Shown here piece after piece: positions 12,694 through 21,460 of a DNA stretch of 64,000 nt; within the stretch, counting starts at the first letter, position 1; each line of letters begins with the position of its first letter. The stretch comes from Cryobacterium zongtaii. Its GTDB lineage: Bacteria; Actinomycetota; Actinomycetes; Actinomycetales; Microbacteriaceae. The DNA is taken from assembly GCF_002909375.1 (NCBI RefSeq), contig NZ_PPXD01000005.1, forward strand, positions 1-64,000, written 5' to 3'. The position numbers and the translations under genes are program-made. The notes under the pieces are model-generated. The model searched no databases. It was not told where the DNA came from and saw nothing but the letters and a program-made list of their open reading frames with translations.

Positions 12694-12808
12694 GGCACGC
12701 TAACCTCCCGCGGCGCGCTAACCTCCGGCGGCACGCGCCAGGCCCCGCGGCACCCGCAACAACACGTGCCGCCGCGCCCAAGACTTGCCACGATGGTCAA
12801 CACGTACC
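12694..12808. repeat. 19-bp-pitch GGCAC array, second block
   Basis: A second facing pair: GGCAC-type cores at 12694, 12712 (GGCGC), 12730 and 12749, then inverse cores at 12766, 12785 and 12804, spaced 18-19 bases. Most of it is a duplication of the first block: 12725-12821 repeats 12580-12676 with five mismatches in 97 bases, at an offset of 145. Confidence 0.9.
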
Positions 12809-12873
12809 GCGACCCTGACCGGCCAGGTCAACCCGGTTGGGCGACAGGAGGCCGGGGCAGGGCCGCGTCGAAT

Positions 12874-15408
12874 CTACTCGCGTAGGTGCGCTCCGTAGCG
12901 GGCGGCGGCGAGCTGCACGCCGGCCAGCTTCGCGTCGCTGGCCTCTGCGGCGGTGAGGGTGCGGTCCGGCGCCCGGAACCGCAGCGCGAAGGTGAGCGAC
13001 TTCTGCCCGGCCTCGATGCCCGTTCCGCGGTAGTCGTCGACCAGCTCGATGCTTTCCAGCAACGTGCCGCTGCCCTCGCGCACGGCCGTGAGCACGTCGC
13101 TGGCCGGAACCTGCACACCCACCACGAGCGAGAGGTCCTGGGTGGCGGCGGGCTTGGTGCCGATCACGGTGGCCTGCAGCTCCCCGGTGACCTGGGCGAA
13201 GACCGCGGACAGGTTCAGCTCGACGACCGCGACCACGGCGGGCAGGTCGGCGCCGCGGGCCACGGCGGGCAGCAGTTCGCCCGCGAAGCCCACCGACAGC
13301 TCGCCGGCATCCGTGCCCACGAACAGCTCGGCGGTGCGGCCGGGGTGCATCGCCTTGTGGGCGCCCTGGCGCACGAGGATCGGCAGGCCGACGGCGAGGC
13401 CGATCTGCGCGACGGCGGTGAGGGCGTCCTGCCAGGATGCGGCGATGGGTGCCTGGCCGGGCTGGTGGCGCACGGTGTTGCCGAGCAGCACGATGCCGGC
13501 GGTGAACGGCTGCGGCGGGATGCCGGCGTTCAGTTTCGCCTCGAGTTCGGCGCTGGGACGCACCGCGGCCGGCGGCACGACGGCGCTGCCGTAGCTGACG
13601 CCCTCGACCGGGCGGAAGACCGAGCCGAGCTCGAAGATCGCCAGGTCGGTCGAGCCGCGGGACAGGTTGCGGTGTGCGATCTGCAGCAGGCCGGGCAGCA
13701 TCGAGGTGCGCATGAACGGGGCCTCGCCGTCGAGCGGGTTGGCGACCTTGATCTGCGGAACCGTGCTGCTGGCGGGGTCGCCGAACAGGTTGTTCGCCTT
13801 CTCGGCGACGAACGGGTAGGCCAGCACCTCGGTGTGGCCGGTGGCGGCGAGCACCGTGGCGACCGAGCGCTTGAGCTGCTGGGTGCGGGTGAGGCCGCGG
13901 CCGGGCGGGGCGATGGGCAGCACAGACGGGATGCGGTCGTATCCGACGATGCGAGCGACCTCCTCGGCGAGGGTCCACTTGTCGGTGAGGTCCGGACGCC
14001 AACTCGGCGCGGTCACGGCCAGGCCGGTCGCGGTCTCGGTCATCGAGGCGCCGATCTCGGCCAGCGAGGTGCGCACCTCCTCGCGGGTGTACTCCAAGCC
14101 GATCAGGCCGGAGACGAAGCCGGTGGGCAGGTCGATCGGGGCACGCTCCGGGGTGGCGTCGTGCAGCGAGCCGAGTCCGTCGGCCACTCCCCCGGCGAGC
14201 TCCTCGAGCAGCTGCACCACGCGGGCGGCGGCCACTGCGGCGACCTCGGGGTCGACCCCACGTTCGAACCGGCGGGACGCTTCGCTGGGCAACTTGTGCC
14301 GGCGGGCGGTGCGCGCGATCGACACCGGGTCGAAGTTCGCGGCCTCGATGAGTACATTGGTGGTGCCGTCGCCGATCTCGGTGGTCGCTCCGCCCATCAC
14401 GCCGGCCAGGCCGATGGGGCCGGAACCGTCGGTGATCAGCAGGTCTTCGGGGTTGAGGGTGCGGGTGACGTCGTCGAGGGTGACGAGCTTCTCGCCGGGC
14501 TGCGCGCGACGCACGACGAGCCCGCCGGTGAGCTTGTCGAGGTCGTAGCCGTGGATCGGCTGGCCGAGTTCGATCATCACGTAGTTGGTGATGTCCACGA
14601 TCAGCGAGATCGAGCGGATGCCGGCCAGCTTGAGCCGGGCGATTAGCCAGGCCGGCGACGGCCGGGTGGGGTCGACGCCGCGCACGACGCGGGTGACGAA
14701 GACGCTCGCGCCGATGCGGTCGCGGATCGGGGCGGTGTCCTCGATCGAGACCGGGAAGACCTCGGTGGACGCTGTCGCGGTGACGGCCAGGGCCGGGTCG
14801 CGGAAGGTCGCTCCGGTGGCGTGCGAGTACTCGCGAGCCACTCCGCGGATCGAGAAGGCGTAGCCGCGGTCGGGGGTGACGTTGATCTCCACGGCGGAGT
14901 CGTCCAGGCCCAGCAGGCTGATCGCATCCGTGCCTACCTCGGGGTCGAGCCCGAGGTCGCCGAGCACCAGGATGCCGGCGTGCTCGTCGCCGAGGCCGAG
15001 CTCACGGGCCGACGCGATCATGCCGTCGGAGACGTGGCCGTAGGTCTTGCGCGGCGCGATCGGGAACGGGCCGGGCAACACGGCGCCGGGCAGGGTCACG
15101 ACGACCTTGTCGCCGACGACGAAGTTGTGCGCGCCACAGACGATGCCGTGAATGGCGGGGCCGCCGTCGGCGGCGAGTTCGCCGTCCGCGGCGACGCGCA
15201 CCTGGCACCAGTTGATGGTCTTGCCGTTGGTCTGCACCTCACCGACGAACTCGAGAACCTGGCCGACCACTATGGGTCCGGTCAGCTCGAAGCGGTGGAT
15301 ATCTTCTTCTTCCAGGCCCACGCTCACCAGGGCGGCGTGCACGGCTTCGGGGGTGGTGCCGGGTTCGAGGTCGACGAATTCGCCGAGCCAGCTCAGGGGA
15401 ACGCGCAT
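12874..15408 (-). CDS. pheT: Phenylalanine--tRNA ligase beta subunit
   Basis: Tetrameric PheRS beta chain; positions tRNA-Phe and, in its B3/B4 region, edits Tyr-tRNA-Phe. 844 residues, normal bacterial size. It begins MRVPLSWLGEFVDL, followed by an EMAP/tRNA-binding domain (about 40-155), the B3/B4 editing domain, B5 domain, the catalytic-like core, and a C-terminal ferredoxin-fold anticodon-binding domain (TFALRFRAPDRTLT). The frame stays open upstream over pheS, but the ATG at 15408 shares one base with the pheS stop (TGATG). Confidence 0.97.
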   Translation of the reverse strand: MRVPLSWLGEFVDLEPGTTPEAVHAALVSVGLEEEDIHRFELTGPIVVGQVLEFVGEVQTNGKTINWCQVRVAADGELAADGGPAIHGIVCGAHNFVVGDKVVVTLPGAVLPGPFPIAPRKTYGHVSDGMIASARELGLGDEHAGILVLGDLGLDPEVGTDAISLLGLDDSAVEINVTPDRGYAFSIRGVAREYSHATGATFRDPALAVTATASTEVFPVSIEDTAPIRDRIGASVFVTRVVRGVDPTRPSPAWLIARLKLAGIRSISLIVDITNYVMIELGQPIHGYDLDKLTGGLVVRRAQPGEKLVTLDDVTRTLNPEDLLITDGSGPIGLAGVMGGATTEIGDGTTNVLIEAANFDPVSIARTARRHKLPSEASRRFERGVDPEVAAVAAARVVQLLEELAGGVADGLGSLHDATPERAPIDLPTGFVSGLIGLEYTREEVRTSLAEIGASMTETATGLAVTAPSWRPDLTDKWTLAEEVARIVGYDRIPSVLPIAPPGRGLTRTQQLKRSVATVLAATGHTEVLAYPFVAEKANNLFGDPASSTVPQIKVANPLDGEAPFMRTSMLPGLLQIAHRNLSRGSTDLAIFELGSVFRPVEGVSYGSAVVPPAAVRPSAELEAKLNAGIPPQPFTAGIVLLGNTVRHQPGQAPIAASWQDALTAVAQIGLAVGLPILVRQGAHKAMHPGRTAELFVGTDAGELSVGFAGELLPAVARGADLPAVVAVVELNLSAVFAQVTGELQATVIGTKPAATQDLSLVVGVQVPASDVLTAVREGSGTLLESIELVDDYRGTGIEAGQKSLTFALRFRAPDRTLTAAEASDAKLAGVQLAAARYGAHLRE

Positions 15409-16457
15409 CAGACGGCCATCCCATACTGCTGGCTGAACCGAACGTCGCCTTCGACCATGTCGTGCATATCCTTCACATCGTTGCGGAACATCAGTGCTCG
15501 TTCGACGCCGACGCCGAACGCGAATCCGGAGTAGACCTCGGGGTCCAGGCCCGCGGAGCGCAGCACATTGGCGTTGACCATGCCGCAGCCGCCCCACTCG
15601 ATCCAGCGGGCACCGTCCTTGAAGGTGGGGTGCCAGAGGTCGAGCTCGGCGCTCGGCTCGGTGAACGGGAAGTAGTTGGGGCGCAGGCGCACCTTGGCTT
15701 CGTCGCCGAACAGGGCCTTGACGAAGTGGTCGAGGGTGCCGCGCAGGTGCGCCATGGTGAGGCCCTTGTCCACGGCGATGCCCTCGATCTGGTGGAACAC
15801 CGGAGTGTGGGTCGCGTCGAGCTCGTCGGTGCGGTAGACCCGGCCGGGCGCGATGCGGTACACGGGCGGCTCGGTGCCGAGCAGGGCGCGCAGCTGCACG
15901 GGCGAGGTGTGGGTGCGCAGAACCAGGTGCGCCTCGGGCGGGTCGATGAAGAAGGTGTCCTGCATGGCGCGGGCCGGGTGGTCCTCGTCGAAGTTGAGCG
16001 CGTCGAAGTTGAACCACTCGCTCTCGAGCTCTGGTCCTTCGGCGACCTCCCAGCCCATGCCCACGAACACGTCAGAGACGCGTTCCTGCAGCAGGGTGAG
16101 CGGATGGCGCGCGCCGGCCCGCCAAGTGGAGGCGGCAGCGGTGACGTCCACGGCTTCAGCGGCGAGCTGGGCGGTGGCCTCGGCTTCGACGATGGCGGCT
16201 TCGCGGGCGCCCAGCGCCTGGTTCACCCGGGCGCGGGCCTGGCCGACGAGCTTCCCGGCGGCGGCCTTCTGGTCGCCGGGCACGCTGCGCATGAGGGCGT
16301 TCAGCGCGGCCAGCGGCGAGGCCTCGCCGACGTGCGCCGAGCGCACGGCCTTGAGGGCGACGGAGTCGGTCGCGGCGTCGATGGCCGCGAGGGCGGCGTC
16401 GACGGCCGCGGTGACGACGGGTTCGGTAATTTCAGTGGGGGCAGACACGAGACCCAA
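15408..16457 (-). CDS. pheS: Phenylalanine--tRNA ligase alpha subunit
   Basis: Catalytic subunit of PheRS, a class II synthetase. The 349-residue protein has an N-terminal coiled-coil arm (about 1-90) and the catalytic motifs HPLTLLQERVSDVF, FDEDHPARAMQDTF, VYRTDELDATHTPVFHQIEG and GCGMVNANVL. Translationally coupled to pheT. No phenylalanine attenuator peptide is evident in the short space upstream. Confidence 0.97.
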   Translation of the reverse strand: MGLVSAPTEITEPVVTAAVDAALAAIDAATDSVALKAVRSAHVGEASPLAALNALMRSVPGDQKAAAGKLVGQARARVNQALGAREAAIVEAEATAQLAAEAVDVTAAASTWRAGARHPLTLLQERVSDVFVGMGWEVAEGPELESEWFNFDALNFDEDHPARAMQDTFFIDPPEAHLVLRTHTSPVQLRALLGTEPPVYRIAPGRVYRTDELDATHTPVFHQIEGIAVDKGLTMAHLRGTLDHFVKALFGDEAKVRLRPNYFPFTEPSAELDLWHPTFKDGARWIEWGGCGMVNANVLRSAGLDPEVYSGFAFGVGVERALMFRNDVKDMHDMVEGDVRFSQQYGMAV

Positions 16458-16465
16458 GTTTAGTG

Positions 16466-16496
16466 CCCGGCCGCGGCACGAACTGCGGCGGCCGGG
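16466..16496 (-). terminator. Terminator after gluD
   Basis: Stem CCCGGCCG (16466-16473) pairs with CGGCCGGG (16489-16496), in the 49-base gap between the gluD stop and the pheS start on the same strand. It separates the transporter from pheST. Confidence 0.5.
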
Positions 16497-16506
16497 ACCT
16501 GTCGTC

Positions 16507-17391
16507 TTAGAAGCCGCCGCCTGCGCCGGCGGCGTTCGGCATGGGCTCAGGAGCTGGGTCGACGAGCTTGCCTGCCTTGGGTCCCGAACGTCGGGCGATC
16601 ACCCGCGCCAGCCAGGACAGCGACAGGTTCATCGCCAGGTAGATGGCCAGCACGATGAGGAAGAACGAGAACTGGTACCGCTGGCCGAAGAAGTTGGTCA
16701 TCGTGTAGAGGCCGCTGCGCAGGAGTTCCTCGTAGCCGACGATGAACGCCAGCGAGGTGTCCTTGAGCAGCACCACGAGCTGCGCGATGATGATCGGCAG
16801 CATCTGCCGGAACGCCTGCGGGAATTCGATGCGGAACCGGGTGGCGATGGGCGTCAGGCCGATCGCGAGACCGGCCTCCCGCTGGCCACGCGGGAGCGAA
16901 TTGATGCCCGCTCGCAGCGCCTCGCCGATGATCGCGCCGTTGTAGACGGACAGCGCCGCAACGCCGGCCCAGAACGACCCTGTGGAGAACACCAGCAGGA
17001 TGAAGAGCATCATCAGCAGCACGGGCATGCCGCGCACGAACTCCAGGACGATTGTCGTCGGCACCCGGATGGCGGCGTGGTCGGCCGAACGCAGGAACGA
17101 GAACAGCACGCCCAGGATCAGCGCGAAGAACGCGGCGACACCGGCCATGGTGAGGGTCGCCAGTGCGCCACGCCCGAGGGTGCGCCACACCTCGACGTCG
17201 AGCAGGGCGTCCCAGCGGGTCGGGTCCCACATGCCGGGCTGGATGGCGCCGTTGGCGCTGGGCTTGGGGGCGCCGAGGGCCAGGATCAGCCAGGTCAGAC
17301 CGGCGAGGATGATGATCACGCCGACGACGGAGATGACCCGGGAGCGGGCACGGGCCTTGGGGCCGGGTGCGTCGTAGAGTACTGAGCTCAT
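16507..17391 (-). CDS. gluD: Glutamate-type amino acid ABC transporter permease (GluD)
   Basis: Inner-membrane permease of a polar amino acid importer. 294 residues: an N-terminal membrane segment (about 17-40), then the HisM/GlnP-type core with several more segments and the EAA-type cytoplasmic loop EALRAGINSLPRGQREAGLAIGL. The C-terminal tail is Pro/Ala/Gly-rich. The open frame extends upstream over gluC, but the ATG at 17391 overlaps the gluC stop by 4 bases and gives the expected protein. Fourth in the gluABCD order known from Corynebacterium. Confidence 0.9.
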   Translation of the reverse strand: MSSVLYDAPGPKARARSRVISVVGVIIILAGLTWLILALGAPKPSANGAIQPGMWDPTRWDALLDVEVWRTLGRGALATLTMAGVAAFFALILGVLFSFLRSADHAAIRVPTTIVLEFVRGMPVLLMMLFILLVFSTGSFWAGVAALSVYNGAIIGEALRAGINSLPRGQREAGLAIGLTPIATRFRIEFPQAFRQMLPIIIAQLVVLLKDTSLAFIVGYEELLRSGLYTMTNFFGQRYQFSFFLIVLAIYLAMNLSLSWLARVIARRSGPKAGKLVDPAPEPMPNAAGAGGGF

Positions 17392-18035
17392 CGGAGCACC
17401 GCCACTTTCTTTTCCACCCTGGCGGCAATCTGCCCGAGTGTGACCGTGATGATCAGGTAGAAGAACGCGACGGCCAGCAGGATCGCGATAACCTCGTCGC
17501 CGCGATCGTTGACGACCTGGCGGGACGCCTGGAAGAGCTCGAACACGAAGAAGGCCCCGGCGACCGAGGTGTTCTTGGTGAGAGCGATGAAGACGTTGAT
17601 CAGCGGCGGGATGACCATCCGCACGGCCTGCGGCATGATCACGAAGCTGAGCGATTGGCCGAAGGTGAGGCCGACGCTGCGGGCGGCTTCGGCCTGGCCG
17701 ACGGGCACTCCGTTGATGCCGGAGCGCAGTGCCTCGGCGACGAACGGCGAGGTGTAGACGGTGAGACCGATCAGCGCCAGCAGGAAGTAGCCGGGCGAGA
17801 ACTGCAGGTACGGCAGGATGTACGCGCAGAAGAACAGCACGAGGGTGAGCGGCGTGTTGCGGACCAGCTCGGTGTAGACGGTCGCAAAGGCCCGGAATGA
17901 CGCGATGGGCGAGATGCGCAGGGCGGCAACGATGACTCCGAGCACGAGTGCGCCGATGCCGGAGAAGACCAGCAACCCGAGCGTGTTCTTGAAGCCTTCC
18001 AGAAAGACCGGCAGGTTTTCGATGACTGCGTCCAA
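17388..18035 (-). CDS. gluC: Glutamate-type amino acid ABC transporter permease (GluC)
   Basis: Second permease of the importer, 215 residues, with about five membrane helices and the EAA loop EALRSGINGVPVGQAEAARSVGL, which docks onto the ATPase. It pairs with gluD as a heterodimeric channel. Gene order and family match a glutamate importer, but glutamine or aspartate are equally possible substrates. Confidence 0.9.
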   Translation of the reverse strand: MDAVIENLPVFLEGFKNTLGLLVFSGIGALVLGVIVAALRISPIASFRAFATVYTELVRNTPLTLVLFFCAYILPYLQFSPGYFLLALIGLTVYTSPFVAEALRSGINGVPVGQAEAARSVGLTFGQSLSFVIMPQAVRMVIPPLINVFIALTKNTSVAGAFFVFELFQASRQVVNDRGDEVIAILLAVAFFYLIITVTLGQIAARVEKKVAVLR

Positions 18036-18098
18036 GACTCACCTCCTCTGTGTTTGTCGAGACCTTGAGGCCTCTTGGTAGTTCGAGTGAAAACTGCG

Positions 18099-18129
18099 GA
18101 TCGGGGCGGCCGGTGCGGCCACCCCGATC
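18099..18129 (-). promoter_or_regulatory. Stem-loop between gluB and gluC
   Basis: A 13-bp stem with one mismatch (18099-18111 with 18117-18129, 5-base loop) lies in the 109-base gap between the binding-protein gene and the first permease gene. Such hairpins are known to protect or partly terminate the upstream message, giving more binding protein than permease; that role here is inferred. Confidence 0.6.
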
Positions 18130-18144
18130 GATTGTGCGGTACTG

Positions 18145-19017
18145 CTAGTAGCGGTCGACCGCCGGCGGTTCCGGCGTCTCGAGCACGGAGCCCGCGGTGG
18201 CCTCCCAGGCTGCAGCCCAGGAACCGTCCTCATAGGCCTCTTCGAGGACATCGTTGATGAAGTTGCGGAACTCGGTGTCGTCCTTGGCCAGGCCGATGCC
18301 GTAGGGCTCGGCGGTGAACGGGTTACCGACGACCTCGAACTCACCGGCGTTCTGGTCGGCGAGGCCGGCCAGGATCACGTTGTCGGTGGTGACAGCGTCG
18401 ACCTCACCGCTGCGCAGCGGGCCGAGGCAGTTCGAGTAGGTGTCGGTGGCGATGATGTTGGTCGTGTACGCGGCGATGTTCTTCTCCGACGTGGAGCCGC
18501 TCACGGTGCAGACCTTCTTGTCGGCCAGGTCGTCGGGACCTTCGATCCCGGCCTCGTTGCCCGCCAGCACCAGCAGGTCCTGTCCGGCTTCGTAGTACGG
18601 GCCGGCGAAGGAGACAACTTCCTTGCGCGCATCGTTGATCGTGTAGGTGGCGACGACCAGGTCGACCTGACCGTTCTGGATGAACGGTTCACGGTTGGCG
18701 GAGACAGTCTCAGTCCAGGTGATGTCCGACGCCTCAATGCCGAGCTTGGACGCGATGAGCTTGCCGATTTCGACGTCGAAGCCGACCGGGTTGCCATCCG
18801 GGCCCTTGAGGCCGAACAACGGCTGGTCGAACTTGGTGCCGATGGTGATCTCGCCGGCTTCGTTCAGGGCGGCCATTGTGGTGCCCTCTTCGAACGTGAT
18901 CTCCTCGTCGACCGGTGCCGCCGACGGCGTGCTCGCTCCGGAGTCGGTGCAGCCGCTCAGCGCGAACGCTCCGACCAGGGCGATGGCAGAGATCATTAGA
19001 CCCTTGTTGCGTCTCAT
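18145..19017 (-). CDS. gluB: Extracellular glutamate-type binding lipoprotein (GluB)
   Basis: Substrate-binding component of the importer, tethered outside the membrane. The 290-residue precursor has a lipoprotein signal with lipobox LSGC (Cys23), then a type II periplasmic-binding fold (family 3): IGTKFDQPLFGLKGPDGN, GFDVEIGKLIASKLG, and the DLVVATYTINDARK hinge segment. Two further cysteines (KKVCTVSG, SNCLGP) could form a disulphide as in other family members. Located between the ATPase and permease genes. Confidence 0.93.
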   Translation of the reverse strand: MRRNKGLMISAIALVGAFALSGCTDSGASTPSAAPVDEEITFEEGTTMAALNEAGEITIGTKFDQPLFGLKGPDGNPVGFDVEIGKLIASKLGIEASDITWTETVSANREPFIQNGQVDLVVATYTINDARKEVVSFAGPYYEAGQDLLVLAGNEAGIEGPDDLADKKVCTVSGSTSEKNIAAYTTNIIATDTYSNCLGPLRSGEVDAVTTDNVILAGLADQNAGEFEVVGNPFTAEPYGIGLAKDDTEFRNFINDVLEEAYEDGSWAAAWEATAGSVLETPEPPAVDRY

Positions 19018-19053
19018 GGTTTCCTCCTGTGTGCTGTGTGTCTCGCCGACCGG

Positions 19054-19842
19054 TTAGTGGGCAAGTATTTTGGAGAGGAAGTCTTTCGCTCTCGTGCTCT
19101 GGGGGTTGGTGAAGAACTTCTCCGGGGTGGTTTCCTCGACGATGTCGCCCTCGGCCATGAAGATGACCCTGTCGGCCGCCTTGCGGGCGAAGCCCATCTC
19201 GTGCGTGACGACGATCATGGTCATGCCCTCGTTGGCGAGGTCGACCATGACCTCGAGGACCTCGTTGATCATCTCGGGGTCGAGCGCACTGGTGGGCTCG
19301 TCGAGCAGGATCAGCTTGGGGTCCATGGCCAGGGCGCGGGCGATGGCCACCCGCTGCTGCTGGCCGCCGGAAAGCTGGGACGGCATCTTCTTGGCCTGGT
19401 TGGCCACGCCGACACGTTCCAGAAGCGCCATGGCCTTCTTCTCGGCGTCGGCCTTGCTCATGCCGCGAACCTTGATCGGGCCGAGCGTGACGTTCTCGAG
19501 CACGGTCTTGTGTGCGAACAAGTTGAACGCCTGGAACACCATGCCCACGTCGGCGCGCAGCTGCGCGAGGGCTTTGCCCTCGTTCGGCAGTTCCTTGCCG
19601 TCGATGGTGATCGTGCCGTTGTCGATCGTTTCGAGGCGGTTGATCGCCCGGCAGAGGGTGGACTTACCCGACCCGCTGGGGCCGATGACCACGACCACCT
19701 CGCCCCGGTTGACCGTGGCGTTGATGTTTTTCAGAACGTGCAGTTCCCCGTAGTTCTTGTTGACGTCCGTGATCACGACCAGGGGTTCCCCCCGGCGTAC
19801 GGTGATATTGGACGTCGCCGGTGATGCGTCTGTTGGCTCCAT
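19054..19842 (-). CDS. gluA: Glutamate-type ABC transporter ATP-binding protein (GluA)
   Basis: ATPase that powers the importer. It shows Walker [10 protein letters not shown] (about residue 54-62), signature LSGGQQQR, Walker [13 protein letters not shown] and the switch His in VVTHEMGF. I take the ATG at 19842 (262 residues); an in-frame upstream ATG would add a basic, unmatched N-terminus. It is the first gene of gluABCD, so the promoter lies in 19843-19943. Confidence 0.93.
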   Translation of the reverse strand: MEPTDASPATSNITVRRGEPLVVITDVNKNYGELHVLKNINATVNRGEVVVVIGPSGSGKSTLCRAINRLETIDNGTITIDGKELPNEGKALAQLRADVGMVFQAFNLFAHKTVLENVTLGPIKVRGMSKADAEKKAMALLERVGVANQAKKMPSQLSGGQQQRVAIARALAMDPKLILLDEPTSALDPEMINEVLEVMVDLANEGMTMIVVTHEMGFARKAADRVIFMAEGDIVEETTPEKFFTNPQSTRAKDFLSKILAH

Positions 19843-19897
19843 ACCCCCCAACTTATGCCCGGGTAGGCCCGACAGACCACCTTTAGCGCGGCATTGG

Positions 19898-19936
19898 CCC
19901 GGTCGGTAACCCAAACGTAATAGACGCCCGACCGGG
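19898..19936 (-). terminator. Hairpin after the TrmH-family gene
   Basis: CCCGGTCGG (19898-19906) pairs with CCGACCGGG (19928-19936) just after the methyltransferase stop at 19944. It separates that gene from gluA on the same strand. The long 21-base loop makes it less certain as a terminator. Confidence 0.45.
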
Positions 19937-19943
19937 AAAGATG

Positions 19944-20744
19944 CTAGGCGCGGTGCGAGAAGGCGCTCTCGTACAGGCAGACAGACGCGGCCGTGGCGAG
20001 GTTCATCGATTCGGCGTGGCCGTAGATGGGAACGCTGATCGAGCGGTCCGCCATGGCCAGGTCTTCCTCGGTGAGACCGCGGGCCTCGTTGCCGAACAAC
20101 CAGGCGGTGGGCCCGGCAAGGAGGCCGCTGTTGCGGGCCTCGAGCAGGTCTTCACCCTTGATGTCGGCGGCGAGGATCTGCATGCCGGCGAACTTCGCCC
20201 GCTCACGCACATCGGTGAGAGTGACGCCTACGGCGACGGGCAGGTGGAAGATCGAACCGGTGGAGGAGCGCACCACCTTGGGGTTGTACAGGTCCACGCT
20301 GCGCCCGGTGAAGATCACGGCGTCGGCGCCCGCCGCATCCGCTGCCCGGATGATGGTGCCGGCGTTGCCGGGATCGCGCACCTCTTCGAGGATGGCGATG
20401 AGCTTGGGCTCATTGGCGAAGATCTTCTTGATCGAGGTGGGGAACTGGTGGCACACCGCGATGAAGCCCTGCGGGGTGACGGTGTCGGCCATCGTCTCGA
20501 GCACCTGCTCGGTGACGAATTCCACGTCCACGCCGGCGGCGACCGCGGCATCGCCGATCTCGGTGTAGCGCTCGAGCGCCGTGGGAGTGGCATACAACTC
20601 CACGACGAGTTCGGGGCGGAAGGTGAGGGCTTCGGAGACGGCCTGCGGACCCTCGAGGAGGAACAGTCCCGTCTCGGAGCGGGCGGCTCGGTTCGCAAGT
20701 TTCGCGACGGCACGCACGCGAGGAGATCGGGGGTTATCTAGCAT
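19944..20744 (-). CDS. TrmH/SpoU-family RNA 2'-O-methyltransferase
   Basis: SAM-dependent RNA ribose methyltransferase of the SPOUT class, 266 residues. An N-terminal L30e-like RNA-binding domain (about 1-95) precedes the knot domain with the motifs [32 protein letters not shown] and the terminal [14 protein letters not shown]. Genes of this type next to rplT are common in Actinobacteria. Its RNA target (23S rRNA or tRNA) is not predictable from sequence. Confidence 0.9.
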   Translation of the reverse strand: MLDNPRSPRVRAVAKLANRAARSETGLFLLEGPQAVSEALTFRPELVVELYATPTALERYTEIGDAAVAAGVDVEFVTEQVLETMADTVTPQGFIAVCHQFPTSIKKIFANEPKLIAILEEVRDPGNAGTIIRAADAAGADAVIFTGRSVDLYNPKVVRSSTGSIFHLPVAVGVTLTDVRERAKFAGMQILAADIKGEDLLEARNSGLLAGPTAWLFGNEARGLTEEDLAMADRSISVPIYGHAESMNLATAASVCLYESAFSHRA

Positions 20745-20801
20745 GCACTCAGTTTAGGTGCCGGGCACCCCGGCCATCTAATGCGCCGCCGGGTACGCAA
20801 A

Positions 20802-20834
20802 ACGGGAGCGACCATCAGTGATGGTCGCTCCCGT
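20802..20834 (-). terminator. Terminator of infC-rpmI-rplT
   Basis: A perfect 14-bp stem (20802-20815 with 20821-20834) with a 5-base loop, followed on the minus strand by TTTT. It is a textbook intrinsic terminator just after rplT. Confidence 0.85.
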
Positions 20835-20851
20835 GAAACAAGCAGGTGTGA

Positions 20852-21238
20852 CTACTTGGCAACCTTGGCTGCGGAGGTGTCAGCGGGCAGTGCTGCCTTG
20901 GCGCTCTCAACGATGGCCGCGAAGGTGGCGGGCTCGGTGACGGCGAGGTCGGCGAGGATGCGACGGTCAACCTGGATGCCGGCCAGGGCGAGGCCCTGGA
21001 TGAGGCGATTGTAGGTCAGGCCGTTCGCACGGGACGCAGCGTTGATGCGCTGGATCCACAGGCGACGGAAGTCACCCTTGCGTGCACGACGGTCACGGTA
21101 GCTGTAGACGAGGGAGTGAGTGACCTGCTCCTTGGCCTTGCGGTACAGGCGTGAACGCTGACCGCGGTAACCCTGGGCGCGCTCAAGGATTACGCGACGC
21201 TTCTTGTGGGCGTTTACGGCCCTCTTTACTCTTGCCAT
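20852..21238 (-). CDS. rplT: 50S ribosomal protein L20
   Basis: Binds 23S rRNA early in large-subunit assembly. 128 residues, highly basic N-terminus ([15 protein letters not shown]) and the family core [19 protein letters not shown] short C-terminal extension after the usual end ([15 protein letters not shown]) is common in high-GC Gram-positives. Last gene of the infC operon; L20 may autoregulate it as in other bacteria, but I see no clear operator. Confidence 0.98.
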   Translation of the reverse strand: MARVKRAVNAHKKRRVILERAQGYRGQRSRLYRKAKEQVTHSLVYSYRDRRARKGDFRRLWIQRINAASRANGLTYNRLIQGLALAGIQVDRRILADLAVTEPATFAAIVESAKAALPADTSAAKVAK

Positions 21239-21265
21239 TTTCTAATTCCTTTAGGGGTACGGGGC

Positions 21266-21460
21266 CTAGTGGCCGAGAAGCTTCTTGATGGCCTTGACGT
21301 CGGCCTTGGCGAGAACCTGGTCCTGGTTCAGGCGGGACTTGCGCTGCGTGCTCTTGACCTCGAGGTTGTGGCGAAGTCCGGCCTGCTGCTTCATGATCTT
21401 GCCGGAGCCAGTGACCTTGAAACGCTTCTTTGTCCCAGAGTGGGTCTTCTGCTTAGGCAT
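21266..21460 (-). CDS. rpmI: 50S ribosomal protein L35
   Basis: Small basic ribosomal protein of 64 residues beginning [15 protein letters not shown], with [11 protein letters not shown] in the middle, as in the family. The frame is open further upstream, but the ATG at 21460 has a good Shine-Dalgarno (AGGAGGAAAAG on the minus strand). This start lies 8 bases inside the infC coding sequence, so infC and rpmI overlap and are coupled. Confidence 0.98.
   Translation of the reverse strand: MPKQKTHSGTKKRFKVTGSGKIMKQQAGLRHNLEVKSTQRKSRLNQDQVLAKADVKAIKKLLGH

Noticed and set aside
12490-12821. CRISPR array
   Set aside because: Pitch is only 19 bases with a 5-7-base conserved core; no 23-47-base repeats, unique spacers or cas genes.
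12410-12885. Several 60-123-codon frames on both strands in the argC-pheT gap
   Set aside because: They arise from the 19-bp repeat, which shifts frame at each unit; peptides are Arg/Ala/Cys-rich repeats with no credible start signals.
12874-16017. 1047-residue single protein covering pheT and part of pheS
   Set aside because: The upstream part is out of frame with pheS coding and lacks motifs; the pheT ATG at 15408 overlaps the pheS stop properly.
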